A stretch of DNA of 64,000 nucleotides from Bacteroidia bacterium. GTDB lineage: Bacteria > Bacteroidota > Bacteroidia > JADZBD01. Within the stretch, counting starts at the first letter, position 1. Every line of letters starts with the position of its first letter. Of the stretch, positions 37,511 to 49,800 are shown in pieces. The position numbers and the translations under genes were made by a program. The DNA is taken from NCBI GenBank assembly GCA_020852255.1, contig JADZBD010000016.1, positions 62,001-126,000 on the forward strand, given 5' to 3'. The notes beneath the pieces were generated by a model that saw only the letters and a list, made by a program, of their open reading frames with translations, did no database searches and was not told where the DNA came from.

Positions 37511-39777
37511 CGGTGCATCCACTTGACTAAATTCGGCAGTAACAGCAGATCGGATAAGAGTGCAACGATCAGGGTAGCCCCTACCAGTAAGCCCGTGTGA
37601 AATATTCCGTTGAAACCGGAAAGCAGCAGCACGGCAAAACCTCCGAACAGAATAAAACTCGTCATTGTAACCGCCTTTCCGCTGTGCAGGAAGGATAACC
37701 GGATGGCCTCTTTTTTTTCAAAGCCTTTCCGAAGGTAGAGTTTATACCCGCTGAGCAGGTGTATCGTATCATCAACTGTTATCCCAAAAGCAATATTAAA
37801 AATGATGGAACTACTGAGATTCAGATTGATCTCCAGCCAACCCAGTAAACCTCCGATAAAAACCAATGGGAAGAGATTCGGGAGTAATGAAATGATCATC
37901 ATGCGGAGTGAGCGGAACAAAAAAGCCATTAGCAGTCCTATGGTGAGCAGTTCATAGATTAACCCTTCCATCAGATTCCTTGTCAGAAAGTTATTATTAC
38001 TGTCGAGTACCGTACTTATTCCGGTGACCCGAAACCGGACCTGAGATGGATCACAATGCTGGCTTATAAATTCATACAACGCTTCATTTCGCTTTTTTAC
38101 CTCTATCGCTCCCAGGTCGGAGAGCCTCCCTGCAATTCTTCCGTTCTTCATATCCTCCGTTACGAGCGCACGGAATTCAGGACGATCAAGCAAAGAAATC
38201 AGATGTGCCTGTACAGATGGGAAGAGAGAGTCCGGGGGAAGACAAAAAGCATCTTCTGCCCCATTTTGTAACATCTGATGCACGGCTTTCACGGGCTGGG
38301 AAGGATCACTGATTCCTCCCACCCCATATACCTTACGGAGGTAGGATGATACCTTCTCAATCTGTTTTTGTATATCTGCGTCAAAAACACTCCCACCCGG
38401 TTTTGTGATCTTTACCGACATCTCAAATGGCCTCACTCCTCCAAGATGTTTATCGAAGTAGCCGAAATCTTCCTTATACGGATCTCCTTCTCTCAGTTCT
38501 TCAGTAAAATAGGAATTGGCCTGAATACGGGAAACACCATACCCCACGGGTATCAGCGTGATTAAAAACAACACTGCAAGATGTGTCCCCCGTCTTCCTA
38601 CCCAATTGTATAGCCGGCTCAGTACGGAAGGCTTGACAAGCTCATCCGAAGGAGGTATGGCAAACGGCTTCAAAAAGTATAGAACAGGAATCAGGAATGT
38701 GAACGAGATGAAATATACAAGCATAATCCCAAAGGCCGCATTGATACCGAACCACGCAATGGGCTTGATCGTGATCGTCACCAGTGTGATAAAGCCAACG
38801 GCACTGGTAACAGCGGTGAGCAGTGTAGAGAAACTGATATCGCGGATCGTTCGGATCAGCGCTTCCGTCTTTTCTGTACCCTTTCCGATCTCCCCGTAGT
38901 AATTATTCAGAATATGCACACTGTCCGAAACGCCAACCACAAACAATACGGTGGGTATTATAATGGAGAAAATATCGATCCCGTCAGAGAATAGCAGGGC
39001 AAAATCCAATGTTCCCACCAATCCCAGCAACACGGTGATGACAGGAAAAACAATACCATTCCTGTTCCGGAATGTCAGAAAAAGAAAAGTGGCGACCACC
39101 AGGATGGTGATGCCCGCAAGCAGGAAGAATTCCTTCTGCATACTTGTAATGATATATACCTGGGCCCTGGTACGTCCGGCCAAACGGTATTCATCGAACC
39201 CGATTTTATTCAGTTCCTCTTCCACTTCGCTGCACAACACCTTTGTACTGTCGAGTCCCATGTGCGGCCGGGTTTTGATGACCATGCAAAGTGTGCCGCC
39301 TTCAACATCCAGAAGGTTTTTCACCGGATGAGATGTGGACGCTATCCGGATACTGTCCTCCAGTAGTTTAGTCACGTTCCCGGGATGAAAAAAAGGAATC
39401 GCGGAGGGAACGCCATTGCGCATTCTGTATTTAACGGTTCTGACCGGGGAAAAAATCTTTACGACATCGGTCCGGGTTTTGAGCCGGTCATGAAAGAAGT
39501 TAACCTTCGAGAGAAAAGTGGTGTCATATAAGCCGCCTTTATTGGTTAACCCAACCAACAGAATATCATGATCAGACTCAAACAGACCCAGGTGTTCCAG
39601 ATAATAGTCAAGCTCTTCTTCCCCTTCAGGAAAGAAGCTTTCCATTTCGTAATTGAATTTGAGATGGGTAATAATATACCCTACCGATACGACCAGAAAC
39701 AAGCCATAAAAAATCAAGCAGGCAATGGCCCAGGTACGAAAATGCCGGCGCAGGATATCGAGGAATCGCTCCACCAT
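37507..39777 (-). CDS. RND/MMPL superfamily exporter
   Basis: This is a 756-residue protein with about twelve membrane segments in two similar halves. Each half has one TM, a large periplasmic loop, then five TMs (e.g. FFLLAGITILVVATFLFLTF, then GDYVV-like GVSDSVHILNNYYGE in half one and FGITVDDTIHLLSGYKLYL in half two). The HILNNY and HLLSGY acidic/His segments in TM4 positions are those of the SSD-like RND family. It probably exports lipids or hydrophobic compounds. There is no adaptor or outer-membrane partner nearby. Its stop overlaps that of the convergent aroE by 4 nt. Confidence 0.85.
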   Translation of the reverse strand: MVERFLDILRRHFRTWAIACLIFYGLFLVVSVGYIITHLKFNYEMESFFPEGEEELDYYLEHLGLFESDHDILLVGLTNKGGLYDTTFLSKVNFFHDRLKTRTDVVKIFSPVRTVKYRMRNGVPSAIPFFHPGNVTKLLEDSIRIASTSHPVKNLLDVEGGTLCMVIKTRPHMGLDSTKVLCSEVEEELNKIGFDEYRLAGRTRAQVYIITSMQKEFFLLAGITILVVATFLFLTFRNRNGIVFPVITVLLGLVGTLDFALLFSDGIDIFSIIIPTVLFVVGVSDSVHILNNYYGEIGKGTEKTEALIRTIRDISFSTLLTAVTSAVGFITLVTITIKPIAWFGINAAFGIMLVYFISFTFLIPVLYFLKPFAIPPSDELVKPSVLSRLYNWVGRRGTHLAVLFLITLIPVGYGVSRIQANSYFTEELREGDPYKEDFGYFDKHLGGVRPFEMSVKITKPGGSVFDADIQKQIEKVSSYLRKVYGVGGISDPSQPVKAVHQMLQNGAEDAFCLPPDSLFPSVQAHLISLLDRPEFRALVTEDMKNGRIAGRLSDLGAIEVKKRNEALYEFISQHCDPSQVRFRVTGISTVLDSNNNFLTRNLMEGLIYELLTIGLLMAFLFRSLRMMIISLLPNLFPLVFIGGLLGWLEINLNLSSSIIFNIAFGITVDDTIHLLSGYKLYLRKGFEKKEAIRLSFLHSGKAVTMTSFILFGGFAVLLLSGFNGIFHTGLLVGATLIVALLSDLLLLPNLVKWMHR

Positions 39778-39779
39778 TG

Positions 39780-39787
39780 TAAAGGTA
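39780..39787 (-). promoter_or_regulatory. -7-like element TACCTTTA before the exporter
   Basis: It ends 2 nt before the ATG at 39777, the tightest of the leaderless-type arrangements in the window. Confidence 0.35.
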
Positions 39788-39819
39788 TCAACCTTAACAT
39801 GTTCCGGTGATTAAAATTG

Positions 39820-39850
39820 TTTTGCCGGTGCCACTTAATTGCTAATTTTG
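39820..39850 (+). promoter_or_regulatory. Promoter of the tRNA-Ser transcript
   Basis: TTTTG (39820-39824), an 18-bp spacer and TAATTTTG (39843-39850) match the Bacteroidota -33/-7 consensus well. It is the best promoter visible to the left of the tRNA. It is followed by about 230 bp of leader containing two broken copies of the tRNA 5' half before the intact tRNA. Confidence 0.65.
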
Positions 39851-39891
39851 CACACCCCTGTGAGGATGTATTGTGCTGGTAGCGAAGTGCT

Positions 39892-41756
<1,865 letters not shown>

Positions 41757-41760
<4 letters not shown>

Positions 41761-42038
41761 GCTGCTTGCTTTATATTGTGTTCTGAATTTTCCTTTTCAA
41801 GTAATTCCTGTTCCAACTGAAATTGTACGATGATGTTCGCTAATGCTTCAATCGCAAATATTATTTCCTGTGCTTCATCATCCGACATTTCCTTGTTGCC
41901 CATTAACTCCTTCAACTTTGATACAGTCAACGGCTCTTTTTTAGGATTGATTCCTTCTGATTTTCTTAGCTGAATTATTTTCCCTTTTTCTTTCATGTTC
42001 TCCGGTTCTTGTCGCCAATTCAAAAAGCTCCGTTTCAT
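41757..42038 (-). CDS. Small charged protein upstream of the integrase
   Basis: This is a 93-residue, highly charged helical protein with no recognised family. A segment VSKLKELMGNKEMSDDEAQE looks like a helix-turn-helix or DNA-clamp helix pair. It overlaps the integrase start by 4 nt and heads its operon. Directly upstream is a promoter and a 19-bp palindrome. Its position fits a recombination directionality factor or a regulator of the integrase, both inferences. An alternative start is ATG 41996. Confidence 0.65.
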
Positions 42039-42046
42039 TTACTTAC

Positions 42047-42100
42047 TACATTGACTATCAATGTATTACAAATGTACGGAGCCTTTCTGAATTGGCAAAA
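42047..42100 (-). promoter_or_regulatory. Integrase-operon promoter with palindromic operator
   Basis: On the minus strand TTTTG (42096-42100), a 19-bp spacer and TACATTTG (42069-42076) form a near-consensus promoter. The perfect palindrome TACATTGA-CTA-TCAATGTA (42047-42065) lies just downstream, over the expected transcription start and before ATG 42038. This is the position of a repressor operator that keeps the integrase off in the integrated state. Confidence 0.65.
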
Positions 42101-42108
42101 TTTGATTT

Positions 42109-43869
42109 TTACTGCTCAAAAATGTTCATCTCTCCGCCTTGATTGTACCTGCCGAACTGGACTGCTTTTCCCTTCTGAGGAATTTCAATTACGACATCAA
42201 CATCGTGCTGAAATTCATTCTTGCCTCTGAAATTTCCTTCCTTAGTCGTTTGGAAAACGAAGATGAATGATTTGCCCTTGTATGTTTTGCGAAGCGCGTC
42301 CAAATCACCTGGTCCAAGACCGAGTTTGTTCACGCTGTCAAGAAAAATAAAATCATATTCCGACAAATCTTCAGGCAGGTAATCGCTCACAAAAAGATTT
42401 TCATGCTTCACATTTTTATCGTTCAATTTTATTTGCAAGGTTTTGTCTAATCCTTCTTCACGGGCTACATACAATACTTTACCATGACTACGGGCAAGAT
42501 ATCCGGCAAACTCCACGCAGAGGTAGGACTTGCCCATTTTGGGCTTACCGAAAACCATTGCTGTAAAGCCCGGTGCAGGATCCCCGATTAGGTCGCGCCA
42601 TTTCCCTGTGAAACCGATTGAATTAAAAGTCATGTCCGCAAATTCAAGGCTGCTCATAATTTTATTTTCGTTCTGCGATGTTTCATCTGTTCCGCTTAGT
42701 TCGCAGTTACATCCATCCATAAGGTCATCACCAGTATGTACACTTTCCATCCATTCCCAATTTATTGCATCAATCAATTCATTTTCGCTCTTGTACCAAT
42801 CCGAATCATACCATTGCCCTTCAATTTTGATGGCTCCTGACTTCTCCCTTCTTATTCCTGCTACCAAGATTTGAGTGTAACCCTGATTTGCCGTGCCTTT
42901 CGGATAGAATTTCTTTTTGAAGGTTATGATGTTGCCTTTCCTTTTTATGGTTTTCAATTTCTTTTCGCGTGTATCATATAGCTTTTTATTCTTTCCGTGC
43001 TCTCCCAAGAAACCAAGTAGCCCATTCAACTCGGCAGTATTCATGGGAAGCGTTTTCACTTTCTTATCATCAATAAAAGCGCGGAGTGAAAGCCAAACCT
43101 CATTCAGTTTCTTTGCGTATTTATCATCCTTATTGATTTTATTTTTCTTTACTGCTTTTGTCATTTGGTTAAAGAGCTTCTCCGCTTTTTCCTTGACACC
43201 GATTTTACCATGCAGGTTCACATATCGCTTAATCAACTGAACCGACATATAGATTTTCTCACTATCAATTTCCTTTTTGAACTCACGCAAAGTTTTAGGA
43301 GATACTTCAACTTCAACTGAGCGCCCTTTCATTCCATTGTAAACCTTCAACAAATTATCCTGCATATAGACAATTTGCTTCGCCCAGGATGAATCCTTTC
43401 TTATCCTGCGCTCAAGGATGGCTCTTTGCAGTCCGTTGATAAAGCGAAGCAGTTCCTCTTTCGTTTTCTTTTTCCCATTGAGATTGATGTAACGCCTCAT
43501 AAACCGCAGTTCCTCCGGGATGCGCTCAACAAGCTCTACATCGTCCTCTGCTTCTTTCTGCGTTTCCGCAGGGGCTTTATGCTCTTTGTGGGCGGGTTCC
43601 TTTTTTGGAGTTTCGTGTTTTTCTTTCTTGGGCGGAACTACCTTTTCTTCCTTTTCAGTTTTTTCCGTTTTGGAAGGGATATGTTCTGATATTTTTTGAA
43701 AGTATTCGTTAACCACTTTCTGAATAGTGGGACTGGAATGGTAAGAGTTCCAGTCGGAGCCATTCTGTGTAACCTTGTTCACAAATTCATGCCCCTTCTG
43801 CAAGGGTGCAGGAAGGGATGAAAAATCAAGTGAGCTTACTTTGCTGAAATAGTTGTCTGCGTTTATCAT
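42109..43869 (-). CDS. RecA/KaiC-like ATPase with duplicated helical N-terminal repeat
   Basis: This is a 586-residue protein. A basic/acidic linker (about 64-110, Lys/Glu/Pro-rich) is followed by two copies of a helical repeat: about 120-181 (RRYINLNGKKKTKEELLRFI) and about 206-268 (KRYVNLHGKIGVKEKAEKLF). The C-terminal ATPase domain has Walker A GKPKMGKS (441-448) and Walker B YDFIFLDSV (505-513), with RadA/KaiC-type spacing and a FVFQTTKEGNFRG sensor-like loop. It lies 14 bp after the giant helicase/methyltransferase gene. It probably works in replication or recombination of the element; a packaging role is conceivable but it is not of the FtsK/HerA type. Confidence 0.75.
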   Translation of the reverse strand: MINADNYFSKVSSLDFSSLPAPLQKGHEFVNKVTQNGSDWNSYHSSPTIQKVVNEYFQKISEHIPSKTEKTEKEEKVVPPKKEKHETPKKEPAHKEHKAPAETQKEAEDDVELVERIPEELRFMRRYINLNGKKKTKEELLRFINGLQRAILERRIRKDSSWAKQIVYMQDNLLKVYNGMKGRSVEVEVSPKTLREFKKEIDSEKIYMSVQLIKRYVNLHGKIGVKEKAEKLFNQMTKAVKKNKINKDDKYAKKLNEVWLSLRAFIDDKKVKTLPMNTAELNGLLGFLGEHGKNKKLYDTREKKLKTIKRKGNIITFKKKFYPKGTANQGYTQILVAGIRREKSGAIKIEGQWYDSDWYKSENELIDAINWEWMESVHTGDDLMDGCNCELSGTDETSQNENKIMSSLEFADMTFNSIGFTGKWRDLIGDPAPGFTAMVFGKPKMGKSYLCVEFAGYLARSHGKVLYVAREEGLDKTLQIKLNDKNVKHENLFVSDYLPEDLSEYDFIFLDSVNKLGLGPGDLDALRKTYKGKSFIFVFQTTKEGNFRGKNEFQHDVDVVIEIPQKGKAVQFGRYNQGGEMNIFEQ

Positions 43870-43883
43870 GGTAAGTGTTTTAT

Positions 43884-46800
43884 TTATGCTGCTAATAATT
43901 CGAGTTCAAGTGCCAATGCCTCCGCTTCCAGTTCATATATTTTCAGAAGCTCGCTTTCATCCTGCTTGGGAGGTAATTCGATTTTCTTTCTTGACGAACT
44001 GCGTTTGTGCTTTTCATCTTTAATCATATCAAACTGGAAGTTGGTTAATGTAACGGCAGAGCTGAATTTGCTTTGAAGTATCTCCACGAAAGGTTCAATC
44101 TGTTTGAATGGAAATGTGGCAACCATTTTATCCGACACCTTTTCAAAATTCTTTCCATCCACTAATTCAAGGATGTCCTTGTCGAGATATATCTCACCGC
44201 CTTTTGCTCTTGATGATGGCACAATCACTTTGTAACCTTCACCCTGACGAAAAATGCCTATGTCATTGTTCGTATAGATTGCTGCTCCGTTGGCAAGCGA
44301 TTTTACGATAGTGATTGCCTTGCCGATGGGAACAACCACTTTATCTCCGATGTGTTCAGCAGGAATCCAGTTGTCAGGCATGAGGATTCCTTTTTTGGTT
44401 TCTCCGTCAAGCGTTGTGTAACTAACGAGCTTCCCTTTGAAGTCGCTGAAAGCCTGTAACAGATTCCCGGTGATAATATGCCGCGTTTTCCTATCAATAA
44501 TATTTGACTTAATTGCTGATTCCCATTCATTCAGTAATTCTACTCTTTCTGTTTCAGGTAAGCCCGTACTTGCTCCCATTATTGCGGTGATGTCATCGGA
44601 ATAGCTTGCAGGAATAGCAATGTATTTATTGCTGTTAGCAATAGCGAAGCGTAGTTTCATTGCGCTTGGCGCATACGGATTTTTCTTTTTCTTGTCAATG
44701 ATGAATCCCAAGAAGGTAGCTAATACCAATTCCTGCCCTTCGCTGTATGATTGCACAGGATAGTTCAGTCGTTTTCCAATATGGAAATACTTGAAAATCC
44801 TTTTCAGGTATTGAGAGCGATTATTAAAAGAAGTTTGTGTCTGTTCCAACTGAGCGTGCCTTGCAGTATCTAATTCCTGTTCACGCTCCTTAATTGCATT
44901 CAGTTTTTCTTTCTCGCTTTTCAGTTTAAGGATTTTCTTTTCATTTGGAACTTCCTTAATCAGCTCATCGTATTTCTCATTGACCTCTTTGGTTTCCTCC
45001 TCTAATCGCTTTGCAACAAAAAGTTCATATTCGCTTTGCAGTCCTGCTTGCAAAGCAATAGCATCCTTCCCTGAGAGAGATTCCTTCAAAAGATTGTCAA
45101 GTTCATTCTTAGAGAAAGGTTTCTTGAGAACATTCGCTTTCACGGCTTCCAATATGCTGTCGTCCCCGAATGTGCTGTCCCCGCCTTTGCCCATTTTGAT
45201 AATGTTCCAGTTAATGCGCTCTGCCTGTAAGTCCATTGCTTCCACCTCCAAGTCATAATCACCGATTTGCTTGAGGTATTCCGTGAAATCATTATACCGC
45301 TCGGAAATCTCATTGTAGAAGTCCTGTTGCATTTTGGTTGAGAGAACTGCCACACGGCCCGAAACCTTATGTGCGGCATCCTCCACCGTTTCTTTGTCGT
45401 CTCCCTTTGTAGTTTTCAAATGGAGGGGGTCGTTAAGCAGTTCGTTCACTTCGGGATTTTCAATCAAATATTCTTTCACGATTTTATCTCCGTACTTGTT
45501 GAGAAAATCGGGTACATCTAAAATCTTGGTGCTTTGTTTTTGATTGGAGGTCGTGTTTGCATCGAGGGACTTCAGTTTTTTCTGAAGCATCATCATCAAA
45601 CGCTTCTCTGCCGGTATTGCCGAATTCACATAATCGTAAATAGGTTTTAATATTTGCCCTGTGCGATTTATTCTGCCTCTTTTCTGAACCTCAGTATTGA
45701 TGTCAAGTTCTGCCTGCAATACAATCATCGCTCTTTGTTTTACCTGTGAGGCAGGAACTTTTGCAGTAGGAATGGCGTGAGCAGATGCTCCTGTGCTTCC
45801 TGATTGATTTATCATCAATACATCCACTTCGTTATTGTTGAATTGGCGAAATGCATCATTGGTATTGATGCGCTTTCTCTGCAATATCAATCCCTTGTTT
45901 GTTTTCGGGTTGATTTGCAATTCATATTTTCTTCCTGTTACCTCTGCAACGGAATATCCCGCGTCCTGAATTTTCTTTATCACAATGTCAATAGGAGAAA
46001 TAGTTATTCCTGTTGAAGCAGTTTTTACTTTTTCCATGATGCGCCTGTATTCTGCCTGTGCTTCAACGGACAAATCCGAAATCTCAAATTTCTTTGAAAT
46101 AGAATTGCCGTCCACATCCTTCTCGGTATAGCGCAGAATTCCTTCCAGTCCACGCTTCAGGACTTCGGTAAAGTCGGCATTGATAACATCACCATCTGCA
46201 ACAAGAACACCTTTGTCATTTTCCATTTGCTCTATAAAACTTCCCATCGTGGAAGCGAAAGCGATTACAGGTTTCTTGCCTTCCTTCAATCTTGCTATGG
46301 CTCGTTCTGCAACCGCCTCAGCCTTTATGGAGAAAAGCATTTGGTTAATCACATTAAACACCTTTGAGAAGTACGGTTGATTATCTACACCTGCCTGTGA
46401 TGTACCTTCGCGCAGTTCAACTTCTTTTCCCTCTGCTGCTGCTATCTTATCAAGGTCTTCCACCTGCTTGTCCACGAAGTTTTTCTGAAAGCCGATAATG
46501 TCTCTGAGAATTTCGGTGATATTATCTGCAACTGCTTTATGTTCCTGTTCTTTTTGGTCGAGCGTGATATAGTTTACTTCAACACCCTCAAATGAACGCT
46601 CGCGCCTGAGCATTTGCCCTTCGGCTACGAGCTGGCTCGATAAAACTTCCTGCAAAGCAACCCCTCCACGAATAATGGCTTCGACCAATTCATCCTTAGT
46701 CATGTTCGCATCTGAGATAGCCGTTTTCATAGCATAGATTGGCATATTGTCCGGGCGTTTGGCGAAGGTTGCAGAAAGGAAAACCACACCCTTTGTATCA

Positions 46801-49800
46801 GCAACAACGGACTGCATGAATTCGCCCGTGTTGGATGAACCGCTTGAGTTGTGTGCCTCATCCATAATGATAATGTTCCCCTGTGCGATTTCACGAAGGA
46901 AATTTGGCTTTTCAGGTTTCTTCTCAGGAGAATTGAATTGCGAATAAGTTCCAACTACGAAATGAAATTTCGCAGGAACTTTTCTTCCTTCAAAAATTCT
47001 CTGCTGTTCGTTAGCAGGCAAAGCCTGATAAACAATATTGCCGTCCTCGTCTTTTATGTCGGTCTTTGATTCGCGCCCATTTACAATGAAGGGTACAAGA
47101 TGGGCTGAACCAATAGCAGCTAAATCCCTGTATATATCCGAAAAGAGGTTGGCTTTCTCAGTTATGAAAATAGGTTTCAATCCCTGTTGAACTCCATAGC
47201 GAATCATGGAAGCAGCAACTCGTCCTTTTCCGATACCTGTTTGGTCGCCTATAATCATTCCCTGTCCACGAGCTTCAATATTGTAAATAGCCATAGCGAC
47301 TGCATCAATCTGTTCTGCCGAAAGAGATTTGCACAGTTCCGTTTTGCTACGGAAGTTCAGGCGGTGGCGAACAAACTCGTCAATGTCTCCGCCCACTTCA
47401 TCCCGAATCAGGTCAAGTGCTTTTTGCGTTTCAAAGCTCATTGAATCGGGAACCTGGGTATTGAGTACAACACACGCTGCTGAAGCAGGAATGTAGGGTG
47501 AACCAAGCTCAAAAAAGCCAAGTTGTCTTTGTAATTCCATAGCTTCCTTTTCTAATTGAGAGATATTTTGTTTCATTTCTTTTGGATTAGGTAGTTCATC
47601 GGCAACGGCAACCTTGTTTCCGCTCCGCACCAATCGTGGCAGATAAGTGTCAAGTGAATGGATTGGAAAACCAGTTACAGGTACTCCTTTGCGATGTGCT
47701 AATATTGTTCCGAGAATTTTTGATGTTTTAATCGCATCCTCTCCAAAGGTTTCATAGAAGCTCCCGGTACTTAGCAAAAGAATTACATCAGTATATTTTT
47801 GTTTAAGCGAATTGAATCTTTGGAGTTCTGCTTTTCCGCTATTGTCAATAGCGTCAATCACTCTTTCGTATAATGCGTCAAATGTTTTTACGGCATTTGA
47901 CAGTTCCCTATTCTTTATGGGTGCGGCTCCCTGCGGATTTTGTTTTCTTCCGTCAATTAGAATCAATCTGACATCAAAAGAAGTTCCCTGACGGGAATAC
48001 AAACTGCCGTCAATGTTTATTACATCAACTACATTGTATCGGCTATACAGGTAATTGAAAAATATCCTGTTCTTTCCTGCCTGAATCCTTCCTTTCTCGT
48101 CCCATTGCGTATGCCCGCCAATGATGATAGCTGCTTTTCCGTTGTGCTTCATGCAATCAAGCGCACGCAACGCCATCAGATGATCAAGCGTTTTGATAGG
48201 GAAAGTATCAAACATAATCTCCGTATCTAATGTTCCGAAAGGAGGGTTGGTGATGACCGCATTCATTTTTTGATAGAACTCAGGAAATGGTTTAGTTGCA
48301 TCCCGGCTCAACACTTGTTTGAATCCCTGCGTTTGCAAATTTTCTCTGCGTGTATTATCAAGTTCGTTTACAATAATGTTTTGTTGAATACCTGCAATAG
48401 TCAAAAGTCCGTTTCCTGCGCTTGGCTCAAATACGGAAATGCCTTTGTCCGCTCCAACAAATATTCCTGCAAGAAATCCTATGGGCGCAGGTGTTGAGTA
48501 TTGCTGTAATAGAATACTCTGACTTGTTCTATGAGATAGATTGACCTGGTTCTTGTATAACTCCACTATGGAAGCGTACCTCTCGCGTACTGCTCCTTGT
48601 GCATGAGCAAGAACTCTTGCCCTGCGAACAATAGCAAGTTCCGTAAGCTCCTTAACCAAGTTCTTGTCGTGAATACCGAAGGTGGTCGCAAGTTTTTCAA
48701 TAGAGCGTTTTGTATGAGAAATTTTCTTCTGCAAATCATCTTCAATCCTGCCCACAAATTTCCATTTTGGAATTGTGGTTAAGGGTCCTGTTCCGTTCAG
48801 AGAAATATCTTTCAATTTCTTTTCCGCGATTCCGCAATACTCTTTCTTGCCATCAATCCCGATAAATTTTCTTCCAAGCTCTATGGCGCGTACACCTGTG
48901 CTTCCTGTTCCACAGAACGGGTCCAGTACCACTCCTCCTTTGGGGCAACCTGCAAGGATGGGTTTAGTAAGCATATCCGAACTGTACTTGGCATAGTGCT
49001 TATCCTTTCCTCCTTTATTATTTACAACCCAAAAATCTGCGATGTCTCCGGGGTTTTTTCCGTCCTCATGGCACATCTTTTTGATGTCCATGTTTTCATA
49101 AGAACTTCCTTTTTCTCTGTGTCCGTTCCAACCGCGTGTGGTTCTTTCAAGGGATGCTGCTTTGTGCGGTTCACGCACGCTGTCAAGGTCAAAGAAATAC
49201 TCTTTGCTCTTTACCATGAGAAAAACAAATTCATGTTTTTTGGAAAAACGGTCTTTCACGCTTTCAGGCATGGAGTTTTTCTTTGCCAAAATAATATCGT
49301 TGCGAACAATCCATCCGCGCTCCATGCAACCGATGGCGAAACGATGAGGAATAAGGAGCTGACTTTTATGCGGTGCGTTTCCTTTTATCAGCGTTGCACC
49401 ATTTTCTACATGATGCTTGGTGCTTTTACTCACATATTGCGTTCCCCGACCTGTTCCCGATTGAGTTCCGTAGGTGTCGCCAAGATTTATCCAAACTGTT
49501 CCTTTGGGCTTTAATACCCGTTGAATCTCATCCATCAACGCCCAAAGATTTTGAAGGTACTCCTCAAATGTTTTTTCCAATCCCCATTGTCCCTTCCAAC
49601 CATAATCGCGCAGTTGCCAATAGGGAGGTGAAGTGATAACACAATCAATACTGTTATCAGGGAAGTCTTTTAGTGTATCAAGTGCGTTCCCCTGAATTAC
49701 TTTATTCAAGTGAGGTTTTAATTTATCCTTTACAACAAATCCAAGTTCGGCATCCGAAAATATTTCTTCAATACCGAGTAATCCCTCGTCTGCAAATGAA

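Noticed and set aside
42109..43869. Large terminase or FtsK/HerA packaging ATPase
   Set aside because: Walker motifs have RadA/KaiC spacing; there is no nuclease domain, no HerA-type insert and no terminase signature.
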